Assembly: GCA_023379725.1 (NCBI GenBank)
Contig: JAMCPC010000090.1
Location: 15,416 to 21,539 of the forward strand
DNA length: 6,124 bases
Direction: 5' to 3'
From: Actinomycetota bacterium
Lineage (GTDB): Bacteria; Actinomycetota; Acidimicrobiia; Acidimicrobiales; JAMCPL01
A program made the translations under genes and the position numbers. This document shows, one piece after another, positions 1 to 4,968 of the stretch (positions are counted from its first letter, which is position 1; the number at the start of each line of letters is the position of its first letter). Below the pieces are notes generated by a model. The model saw only the letters and a list, made by a program, of their open reading frames with translations. It was not told the DNA's origin and did no database searches.

Positions 1-35
1 GGTGATGGAGATGTAACGGGTAGTCTTCCTGGCAC
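1..35 (-). CDS. Possible start of the gene following dnaJ (partial, runs off left edge)
   Basis: A GTG at 33-35 on the minus strand opens a frame that stays open to the window edge (11 codons, beginning V/M-P-G-R-L-P). An AGGA sequence that overlaps the dnaJ stop codon lies 7 nt before it, a usual spacing for a coupled downstream gene. In many actinobacteria the gene after hrcA-dnaJ is the 16S rRNA methyltransferase gene rsmE, but these 11 residues are too few to identify anything. It could equally be untranslated trailer. Confidence 0.3.
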   Translation of the reverse strand, partial: MPGRLPVTSPS

Positions 36-44
36 TAGGTTTTC

Positions 45-1181
45 CTAGAGCAACGATCTTAGGCGTGAACGAGCAGAGTGGTGTTTTACGGCCTCGCCAG
101 ACTCTTTGGCCAGCTGCCTGTAGAGTTCCTCCTCCTCTGGTGTCAACGTAGTCGGTATATCTACTATTACTGTTATGTATAGATTGCCGCGACCTCTTCC
201 GTTCAGATTTGGTACCCCTTTCCCCTTTAACTTGATGACATGGCCGCTCTGGGTACCTTTTACTATATCAATTATCTCCTCTCCATCCATGGTTTCAAAT
301 GGTATCGAAGTTCCAAGAACGGCACCAGGGACAGGAACATGCAGCTCTGCATACAGATCTGCCCCTTCACGGCTGAAGCGATCGCTGGCACTAACTTGGA
401 GATGTACATAGAGATCTCCCTTCGGGCCTCCTCTTCTCCCGGCAGGTCCTCTGCCGGCCAGCCTGAGTGTGGTACCGTCATCGACACCGGCTGGTACGGA
501 TACGCTTATATGCAGACTTTCCCTGATACGGCCCTCTCCCTTGCAAGCGTTGCATTTGCTGGCTATTGTCTCTCCAGTTCCGTCACAGTAATTACAGGGG
601 GTGGCAGTTACGATTTGTCCGAGAATCGACTGGCGTACCCGCCTGAGTTCGCCGGTGCCTCCACACTGTGAACAGCGCGATGCCGTAGTTCCGGGTGTCG
701 CTCCGCTACCGGAGCATACTTCACAGGTAACTAGTGTTTCTACGGTTAGATCCTTCTCACAGCCGAAGGCAGCTTCTTCGAAGGATACATTCATGACTGT
801 TTCTACGTCTTGTCCACGTTCGGGTCCGGCACGTCCGCTCCGTCCTCTGGTGCCCGACATTCCGGAGCTACCGAAGAATGAGTCAAAGAGGTCTGACAGA
901 GAGCCGGAGAAGAATGGGTCGCCAAAGCCTCCCGCAGGTCCCCCTGGCCCAAATTGATTTCCTGAGCCCTCAGGTCCAAACATATCATAACGTCTCCGCC
1001 GCTCAGGGTCTCTGAGCACCTCATATGCCAGTGAAACCTCTTTGAATTTTTCCTCAGATCCCGAATCGCCCCCTGTGCTGTCAGGGTGCAACTCTCTTGC
1101 CTTCTTTCTGTATGCTCGCTTTATCTGCTCGTCTGTAGCATTGCGGTCTACCCCGAGCAGGTCGTAATAGTCAGCCGGCAT
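45..1181 (-). CDS. dnaJ: DnaJ (Hsp40) molecular co-chaperone
   Basis: 378 aa, the usual length for a complete type I DnaJ. It stimulates the ATPase of DnaK and delivers unfolded client proteins in the cytoplasm. Seen in order: a J domain (about residues 4-68) with the essential HPD at 32-34; a Gly/Phe-rich region (about 69-120); a zinc-binding domain with all four CxxCxGxG motifs starting at residues 153, 170, 196 and 210, with every cysteine present; and a C-terminal substrate-binding domain. The ATG at 1181 is chosen because the conserved MPADYYDLLGV start follows at once and AAAGG lies about 11 nt upstream. A GTG at 1211 would add 10 residues not expected in the family. The start overlaps the 3' end of hrcA by 11 bp, implying translational coupling. 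Following hrcA, with no grpE or dnaK beside it, is the arrangement of the second actinobacterial DnaJ (often called DnaJ2). Confidence 0.97.
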   Translation of the reverse strand: MPADYYDLLGVDRNATDEQIKRAYRKKARELHPDSTGGDSGSEEKFKEVSLAYEVLRDPERRRRYDMFGPEGSGNQFGPGGPAGGFGDPFFSGSLSDLFDSFFGSSGMSGTRGRSGRAGPERGQDVETVMNVSFEEAAFGCEKDLTVETLVTCEVCSGSGATPGTTASRCSQCGGTGELRRVRQSILGQIVTATPCNYCDGTGETIASKCNACKGEGRIRESLHISVSVPAGVDDGTTLRLAGRGPAGRRGGPKGDLYVHLQVSASDRFSREGADLYAELHVPVPGAVLGTSIPFETMDGEEIIDIVKGTQSGHVIKLKGKGVPNLNGRGRGNLYITVIVDIPTTLTPEEEELYRQLAKESGEAVKHHSARSRLRSLL

Positions 1182-2217
1182 CACTACCCAACCTTTCAGA
1201 TAGTCTGGCACCTACCTCAGTGACCACTGCAAGTGCCATGGGATAATTCATTCTTATCGGGCCAAGCAGCCCGAGCGATCCGGCTTGATGGCTGTCTACT
1301 TCAATGGGAGCTACAACCAGTGCACAGTCGGCCAATACGGCGTTGCCATGTTCGCCGGTACCTATAGCTACCGACATGCCATTATCTATCATTCGTTCAA
1401 TGATGTCCACTAGGACCAGTTGCTGCTCCAGCATGGACAGAATCATCCGGATGGAATCTATCGCATCGAATGCGTCGGCCACGTGTGAAGAACCACCGAT
1501 GAAAACATGCTCACGGTTGTTTATGGGGTGCATGTTTGCTATTTTGAGCGCTACCGAATTAACCGCATCAGTGACACGGCTGTCTGTGTGTGCAAGGTGC
1601 CCTATCGGGATCTTACCATTGCTGCGAATGGCATTAAATGACTTTCCTACCATATGCTTGTTCAATATTGAGCTTGTTTCGGACAGTGTTGCTTCACTGA
1701 TATCGTATTCGAATTCGATATCTTCTGTTTGAACGGTGCCGTTGCCCAGTACGACAACTATAAGTCCGCTCCGTTCCGACATGCCTACCACTTGTACAGA
1801 ACGCACGGGAGTACTCTGATCCTGTTTGGCGTATCTGATAGCTACTGATGAATAGTCGGTCAGTCTGGCGATCAGATTGGCTGACCTCTCCAGTAGCTGA
1901 TCTACTTCACCGTGCAGATGAGAGAAAAACTTTTGCAGCGTGTGACGTTGGTCAGGAAACAGCGTACCCGGTCTATCCAGATGGTCTACGTAGAATCTAT
2001 ATCCCCTTTCCGTGGGAGTCCTACCTGCAGAGGTATGGGGTTGTACAAGAAATCCTTCACGGTCAAGTATGGCCATATCACTTCTTACGGTTGCCGGAGA
2101 TACATTCAATTGAGCTATTTGGGCGACATGTACAGAACTGACCGGCTGTGCTGTATCTATATACTCTTCCACAATCGTATTTAGGATGGCCAGCCTACGC
2201 TCTTCAACTGGATTCAA
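1171..2217 (-). CDS. hrcA: HrcA heat-inducible transcription repressor
   Basis: 348 aa, normal for HrcA. HrcA represses groE/dnaK-type operons by binding the CIRCE inverted repeat and depends on GroEL for activity. Seen: an N-terminal winged helix-turn-helix (about 1-80) with recognition-helix segment SPATVRSDM at 40-48, the family signature HTSAGR at 61-66 and GYRFYVD at 72-78; then the GAF-like dimerisation region; and the typical C-terminal block LGPIRMNYPMALAVV. The start is a TTG at 2217: an AAGGAG box sits 8 nt upstream and the N-terminus (MNPVEERRLAILNTIVEEYI) matches the family from the first residues. The upstream small ORF ends inside this ribosome binding site, and dnaJ begins before hrcA ends, so the three look like one transcript. 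No CIRCE element is visible in the window, so its operators are presumably at groES/groEL or other loci. Confidence 0.96.
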   Translation of the reverse strand: MNPVEERRLAILNTIVEEYIDTAQPVSSVHVAQIAQLNVSPATVRSDMAILDREGFLVQPHTSAGRTPTERGYRFYVDHLDRPGTLFPDQRHTLQKFFSHLHGEVDQLLERSANLIARLTDYSSVAIRYAKQDQSTPVRSVQVVGMSERSGLIVVVLGNGTVQTEDIEFEYDISEATLSETSSILNKHMVGKSFNAIRSNGKIPIGHLAHTDSRVTDAVNSVALKIANMHPINNREHVFIGGSSHVADAFDAIDSIRMILSMLEQQLVLVDIIERMIDNGMSVAIGTGEHGNAVLADCALVVAPIEVDSHQAGSLGLLGPIRMNYPMALAVVTEVGARLSERLGSDAG

Positions 2218-2229
2218 CTGATATTCTCC

Positions 2230-2475
2230 TTAGAGGCCCAGCGGATAGGCATCCAGGGCTTGCCTGACCTCAGCCGTCGCATCGCAATCGGTAGCCATGA
2301 CCTGTGGCGTAAGCCGGTCATGGTTTGTCGTCGTTGTCCATGCATTCCAGCATGCCCTTCTTCCTTCGCCTTGAGCTGCTTGCCTGGATAACCGGCTCCC
2401 TGATCCAACCTGCCTATCCGTTGAGCATCTTACTCTGCCATAATAAACAGGGTATTCGTCAGTTTTTATTGCCAA
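2230..2475 (-). CDS. Small hypothetical protein leading the hrcA-dnaJ operon
   Basis: 81 aa, not recognised. Support is contextual. A TTG at 2475 is preceded by GGAGG with 7-nt spacing, and the stop codon (2230-2232) overlaps the AAGGAG ribosome binding site of hrcA, a layout typical of translational coupling. The protein starts MAIKTDEYPVYYGRVR, has two cysteines (C...C without a metal-site pattern), a basic middle (RRACWNAW) and a run of four threonines. No signal peptide or membrane segment is seen. A candidate promoter lies just upstream (2503-2531). An alternative frame (2214-2408, TTG start, overlapping hrcA by 4 bp) has no good ribosome binding site and a K/R/W/M-rich composition like a shadow frame. 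The stretch could also be a decayed gene or untranslated leader. Confidence 0.45.
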   Translation of the reverse strand: MAIKTDEYPVYYGRVRCSTDRQVGSGSRLSRQAAQGEGRRACWNAWTTTTNHDRLTPQVMATDCDATAEVRQALDAYPLGL

Positions 2476-2482
2476 ATGTATA

Positions 2483-2487
2483 CCTCC
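2483..2487 (-). promoter_or_regulatory. Ribosome binding site deciding the TTG start of the small ORF
   Basis: GGAGG on the minus strand, 7 nt before the TTG at 2475. It lies in the loop of a possible AU-only hairpin with arms ATGTAT (2476-2481) and ATACAT (2493-2498). Confidence 0.5.
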
Positions 2488-2502
2488 AATGCATACATGA
2501 TT

Positions 2503-2531
2503 ATCATACTTTAATCTGTTCTCATTGTGTA
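2503..2531 (-). promoter_or_regulatory. Candidate promoter of the small ORF-hrcA-dnaJ operon
   Basis: On the minus strand a -35-like TACACA (2526-2531) and a -10 TATGAT (2503-2508, 5 of 6 to TATAAT and fitting actinobacterial TAnnnT) are separated by 17 nt. Transcription would start near 2496, giving a leader of about 20 nt with the GGAGG box of the small ORF. An 11-bp palindrome ATGATTATCAT (2497-2507) overlaps the -10 box and could be an operator. Read by eye only. Confidence 0.4.
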
Positions 2532-2554
2532 CTCTATCTGCTTCTTACATCCTC

Positions 2555-2574
2555 CCCATGGCTCAAGCCAAGGG
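2555..2574. repeat. Imperfect palindrome resembling an IS200/IS605-type terminal hairpin
   Basis: Stem CCC / GGG (2555-2557 with 2572-2574), an A-A mismatch, stem TGGC / GCCA (2559-2562 with 2567-2570) and a TCAA loop. The flanking words (CATCCTCCCC before, GGGCTTACGG after) resemble the right-end hairpins that follow tnpB genes in IS200/IS605 and IS1341-type elements, as I remember them. No transposase or tnpB remnant is visible on either side, so this would be an orphan end or a REP/MITE-like relic. It could also simply be a hairpin in the divergent promoter region. Confidence 0.3.
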
Positions 2575-2720
2575 CTTACGGAGTATGTCTTGCCATTCAC
2601 GGCTAACTAATAATAAGAACTCCTTAACTATTATACAGCCAATGCTGATCCTATCGGTGACCACCTTCCGCTGTGACAAAGTATTGGATAGATTCTTGGG
2701 CACGTAGCGGTTGCCATAGC

Positions 2721-2741
2721 GAAGAAGTATTGGCATTCTTC
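2721..2741. promoter_or_regulatory. Inverted repeat around the -35 box (possible operator)
   Basis: A perfect 6-bp inverted repeat, GAAGAA (2721-2726) and TTCTTC (2736-2741), spaced by 9 bp that contain the -35 hexamer TTGGCA. The position suits a repressor site. The regulator is unknown and short A/G-rich palindromes also occur by chance. Confidence 0.3.
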
Positions 2742-2759
2742 TCCCTGAAGCAGTAATCT
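2730..2759 (+). promoter_or_regulatory. Candidate leaderless promoter of the FrhB-like gene
   Basis: TTGGCA (2730-2735, 5 of 6 to the -35 consensus), an 18-nt spacer, then TAATCT (2754-2759), which fits the actinobacterial TAnnnT -10 rule. With transcription starting at the A of the ATG (2766) the hexamers fall at -36/-31 and -12/-7, so the mRNA would have no leader. This agrees with the lack of any convincing ribosome binding site before 2766. Confidence 0.5.
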
Positions 2760-2765
2760 ATTAGT

Positions 2766-4028
2766 ATGCCGCCAGAAAAACCGCATTGGGTAAATTTACT
2801 CGGAGAAGTAGTCAGATCTGGGTTATGTACAGGTTGTGCAGCTTGCGTCATTGCATGCCCACACGATGTACTGCGTTATGATGATCGTGAAGGTCCTTAC
2901 AGGCCATGGAAGGTGGATGAGGATGGGGGAGCTGAAGACTGTACGCATGGTCAGCGGGGCTGTACCTTATGCACGAGAGCTTGTCCAAGATTTCGTTCCT
3001 GGGAGGTCGAGGCCGATACTTTCATGTATGGGAGACCCCGTAATGTTGATGAGGTTTACGGAGTCAGTCAGGAGATTGTTCTTGCCAGAGCAACAGATGA
3101 TAAGGTGCGTTCGCTCGGTCAGGATGGCGGAGCAGTATCAGCTATGCTGATCTGGGCGCTTGATCATTCTATGATAGATTGTGCACTTGTATCATCTACC
3201 AGGGGTGATAAGTCGTCATTCGATGGAATGTCTGATGGGGCGAGACAGAGTACCAACGAAGATCTACAGGGGGATAATTCTGGGATGGTGGGCGAGACGT
3301 CGGCGAGCGACATGTCAGGCGAGCAGAATAGTGGTCTTGGTGCTGTTCGCCCTGTACCTGCATTTGTTACAGATCGTCAGGGAGTCTTGAATGCATCTGG
3401 CTCCAGATATACTTATTCTACTAATACGCTTGCTTACTTTGATGCTGTAGGTGCCGGATTTGAGAAAATAGCTATAGTCGGTACAGGGTGTCAGGCATCT
3501 ATTCCGGCTGTGATGAACGCAAGAAAAGCTGGGAAGGTAGGTCGCCGGTTGGTTCTGTCGATAGGGCTGCTGTGTTCAAAGACCTTTGATGAAACTATGT
3601 ATGAAGAATTATTTGAAGCAGGCTACGGTATTGGCCGCGATAGCATTGCAAAGGTAAACATCAAGGGCAGGTTCCAGGTATGGATGCAAGATGGTTCGTA
3701 TGCAGAGGTCCCGTTGAAAGAGGGTCGGAAATGGACGCGAGAGGGATGTAAGTTATGTCCTGATTTTGCGGCAGAGCACGCAGATGTCTCTGCGGGTGGT
3801 ATTGGGGAGCTTGCTGGCTGGACGATTTTGATAATCCGTACCGAAGCGGGTAAGCAACTTGTCGATGGTGCTCATGGTGATGGAGCTATTGAGATTAGAC
3901 CAGTAACAGAGGATCCTTCCGTAATTGACCTCCTGGTCAAGCTATCACGAGCAAGTAGGAAGCGTTGGCCGCAGGATGGGAGTACCTATCATGAGCCAGG
4001 CATATTGCCGGAGCCAGTCGTCGGCTAA
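2766..4028 (+). CDS. FrhB-family (coenzyme F420 hydrogenase/dehydrogenase beta subunit-like) iron-sulfur flavoprotein
   Basis: 420 aa. The family transfers electrons between iron-sulfur clusters, FAD and a soluble partner, often coenzyme F420; some members act on other substrates (chlorophyll-type compounds, glutamate synthase-like roles). Seen: an N-terminal two-cluster ferredoxin domain with C21, C24, C27, C31-P and C59, C66, C69, C73-P; an FrhB N-terminal segment (about 96-145: VYGVSQEIVLARATDDKVRSLGQDGGAVSAML); the nucleotide/flavin core with VGTGCQ at 238-243 and GLLCSKTF at 267-274; and a C-terminal region with GCKLCPDFAAEHADVSAGGIG at 327-347 and GWTILIIRTEAGKQLVD. A Ser/Asp/Gly-rich stretch at about 148-195 interrupts the core and has no counterpart I recall. 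The gene stands alone, divergent from the hrcA operon and convergent with whiB, with no hydrogenase or dehydrogenase partner beside it, so its substrate cannot be named. The ATG at 2766 lacks a ribosome binding site but suits leaderless translation. Confidence 0.85.
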   Translation: MPPEKPHWVNLLGEVVRSGLCTGCAACVIACPHDVLRYDDREGPYRPWKVDEDGGAEDCTHGQRGCTLCTRACPRFRSWEVEADTFMYGRPRNVDEVYGVSQEIVLARATDDKVRSLGQDGGAVSAMLIWALDHSMIDCALVSSTRGDKSSFDGMSDGARQSTNEDLQGDNSGMVGETSASDMSGEQNSGLGAVRPVPAFVTDRQGVLNASGSRYTYSTNTLAYFDAVGAGFEKIAIVGTGCQASIPAVMNARKAGKVGRRLVLSIGLLCSKTFDETMYEELFEAGYGIGRDSIAKVNIKGRFQVWMQDGSYAEVPLKEGRKWTREGCKLCPDFAAEHADVSAGGIGELAGWTILIIRTEAGKQLVDGAHGDGAIEIRPVTEDPSVIDLLVKLSRASRKRWPQDGSTYHEPGILPEPVVG

Positions 4029-4046
4029 ACTTCAGTCGTCAGCTAA
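4015..4046 (+). repeat. Short tandem duplication spanning the FrhB-like gene's stop codon
   Basis: CAGTCGTCGGCTAA (4015-4028) recurs 18 bp later as CAGTCGTCAGCTAA (4033-4046) with one mismatch. The offset is a multiple of three, so a second in-frame TAA backs up the first (VVG-stop, then TSVVS-stop). Confidence 0.6.
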
Positions 4047-4161
4047 GTACAGTGGACTGAGGTGGATGTTATTTGTTTGACAGCTTGATGGCATAGCAAT
4101 TTACTGAGTACAGCCTTCCAACTTAGTGATCTATCCTGTCAAGGCATGACGTTACCTATTG

Positions 4162-4186
4162 CTTGGGAGCCCCGGTAATCCCCAAG
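4162..4186. terminator. Hairpin between convergent genes (possible bidirectional terminator)
   Basis: A 6-bp stem CTTGGG (4162-4167) / CCCAAG (4181-4186) with a 13-nt loop, 25 nt past the whiB stop and about 130 nt past the FrhB-like gene. No U-tract follows on either strand. Actinobacterial terminators often lack one, but the call remains tentative. The rest of 4029-4211 contains a separated 7-bp inverted repeat TTGACAG/CTGTCAA (4077-4083, 4136-4142) and nothing else I can name. Confidence 0.35.
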
Positions 4187-4211
4187 GACAGGAGAATGCG
4201 TGGTACGACGC

Positions 4212-4520
4212 TTATTGATGATTATCGGTGTGATTTGACTGGTACTGGGTAGCCAACCACACTTTACGCAGATGGTGTCTCTCCTCTTCGGATGTTCCAC
4301 CCCAGATTCCTGACTCCTGGTTGGTTGCAATAGCAAAATCCAAGCACGCTTCAATGACCTCGCATTTGTAGCATACCTGCTTAGCTGCCTCTATCTGATC
4401 TACAGCCAAGCCTGTAGTTCCAACCGGGAAGAACAAGTCTGGTTCAGTATTCTTGCATGCGGCCAGCTTACGCCACTCATCTGCATCCCATTCTATTGGT
4501 CGATTCCACATCAGGGCCAT
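4212..4520 (-). CDS. WhiB-family iron-sulfur transcriptional regulator
   Basis: 102 aa. Wbl proteins bind an oxygen- and NO-sensitive [4Fe-4S] cluster and usually act by binding region 4 of the primary sigma factor. All hallmarks are visible: four cysteines at 22, 50, 53 and 59 (C...CxxCx5C), the G(I/V)WGG turn at 71-75 and a basic segment after it (RHHLRK). The sequence ACKNTEPDLFFPVG...QIEAAKQVCYKC is WhiB1/WhiB2-like in length and spacing, but I would not assign a subclass. The ATG at 4520 is chosen over the ATG at 4535 because GGAGG lies 8 nt before it (GGAGGATATTACGATG); the upstream ATG would place that box inside the gene and has no box of its own. It is monocistronic, convergent with the FrhB-like gene and preceded by a long gene-free region, with a candidate promoter at 4660-4688. 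Confidence 0.95.
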   Translation of the reverse strand: MALMWNRPIEWDADEWRKLAACKNTEPDLFFPVGTTGLAVDQIEAAKQVCYKCEVIEACLDFAIATNQESGIWGGTSEEERHHLRKVWLATQYQSNHTDNHQ

Positions 4521-4659
4521 CGTAATATCCTCCATGGACTCAATAACATTGCAGGTTGTGTATCATGTTCCGAAGCTATATTCAGATACTGAAGAACAAA
4601 ATTCATACCTACTAAACTATCCAGCTTTCTACGTTCCGCCGTATTCGTTACCAAAGGTT

Positions 4660-4688
4660 ATCTTAGCATTAAGTGCTTACCTTTGCAA
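4660..4688 (-). promoter_or_regulatory. Candidate whiB promoter
   Basis: On the minus strand TTGCAA (4683-4688) and TAAGAT (4660-4665, fits TAnnnT) are separated by 17 nt. Transcription would begin near 4653 and give whiB a leader of about 130 nt. Each hexamer matches the consensus at 4 of 6, so this rests partly on the overlapping inverted repeat. Confidence 0.35.
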
Positions 4689-4694
4689 GCACTT
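4671..4694. promoter_or_regulatory. Perfect 8-bp inverted repeat upstream of whiB (possible operator)
   Basis: AAGTGCTT (4671-4678) and AAGCACTT (4687-4694) with an 8-bp spacer form an exact dyad that covers the -35 box and spacer of the candidate whiB promoter. No U-tract follows on either strand, so an operator is more likely than a terminator. The binding protein is unknown. Confidence 0.45.
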
Positions 4695-4795
4695 GGAAGC
4701 AACTTGCCGGTAATATTGTTTGTTCGTTGTTATTATGGTCGGAACGGTTGAGAAGCCAGGAGCGGACAATATCTGTACTCGTATCTTCGTATCTT

Positions 4796-4834
4796 GGTGC
4801 CACATCTGGCTGACTGGTGTACAGAACAGTTGAA
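4796..4834. repeat. Direct repeat, copy 1 of 2 (39 bp)
   Basis: Positions 4796-4834 match 4866-4904 with a single difference (C/T at the fifth base); the last 34 bases are identical. The copy is flanked by an 8-bp tandem repeat CGTATCTT (4780-4795) and contains the start of another, GAACAGTT twice (4824-4839). It lies about 280-310 bp upstream of the whiB start. Confidence 0.9.
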
Positions 4835-4865
4835 CAGTTGGTCTCAGTGTAGGCTCATTTGGCCC

Positions 4866-4904
4866 GGTGTCACATCTGGCTGACTGGTGTACAGAACAGT
4901 TGAA
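4866..4904. repeat. Direct repeat, copy 2 of 2 (39 bp)
   Basis: Second copy, offset by exactly 70 bp from the first. The 31 bases between the copies and the sequence after this one are unrelated, so the repeat unit is the 39 bp only. No third copy is visible in the window. Confidence 0.9.
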
Positions 4905-4941
4905 TATTCAGGTAGAGTCGAGAGGAACGTCTGTAGTGAGA

Positions 4942-4962
4942 TGGTATTGACCGGTTATACCA
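4942..4962 (-). terminator. Hairpin after fliL (possible end of flagellar operon)
   Basis: Stem TGGTAT / ATACCA (6 bp) with a 9-nt loop containing the palindrome ACCGGT, beginning 7 nt after the fliL stop codon. There is no U-tract, so a Rho-independent terminator is plausible but not certain. Confidence 0.4.
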
Positions 4963-4968
4963 AGGCAA

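Larger units (their letters stand above)
4521..4968. other. 448-bp gene-free region between whiB and fliL
   Basis: No convincing coding frame is present; the longest open frame (plus strand, 4453-4713) overlaps whiB antisense and resembles no protein family. From whiB outward it holds an AT-rich whiB leader (about 4521-4655), a candidate promoter with a perfect inverted repeat (4660-4694), an 8-bp tandem repeat (CGTATCTT twice, 4780-4795), two copies of a 39-bp direct repeat (4796-4904), and a hairpin after fliL (4942-4962). A small RNA in 4714-4940 is possible but nothing in the sequence demonstrates one. Confidence 0.6.

Noticed and set aside
175..957. Several plus-strand open frames inside dnaJ
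   Set aside because: They are antisense shadows of a clearly conserved dnaJ gene.
1182..1211. GTG at 1211 as the dnaJ start
   Set aside because: It adds ten residues not seen in DnaJ, while the ATG at 1181 begins the conserved J domain and has an AAAGG box.
2325..2606. Plus-strand frame of 93 codons across the divergent promoter region, checked as a tnpB remnant
   Set aside because: It shows no zinc-finger or RuvC-like motif of TnpB and runs over both the small ORF and the candidate promoter.
4521..4535. ATG at 4535 as the whiB start
   Set aside because: The GGAGG box lies directly after that ATG and is correctly spaced for the ATG at 4520.
4663..4679. CIRCE-like TTAGCATT...AAGTGCTTA
   Set aside because: It lacks the TTAGCACTC-N9-GAGTGCTAA arms and spacing; the real dyad here is AAGTGCTT-N8-AAGCACTT with opposite arm order.
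4453..4713. Plus-strand frame of 86 codons upstream of and antisense to whiB
   Set aside because: It overlaps the conserved WhiB coding region, has no ribosome binding site and resembles no family.
4824..4839. LexA/SOS box in the GAAC-rich direct repeat
   Set aside because: The GAAC words are in tandem, not inverted; the GAAC-N4-GTTC arrangement is absent.
4796..4904. A minimal CRISPR array (two repeats, one spacer)
   Set aside because: Repeat and spacer sizes fit, but there are only two copies, no typical repeat end, no dyad in the repeat and no cas gene nearby.
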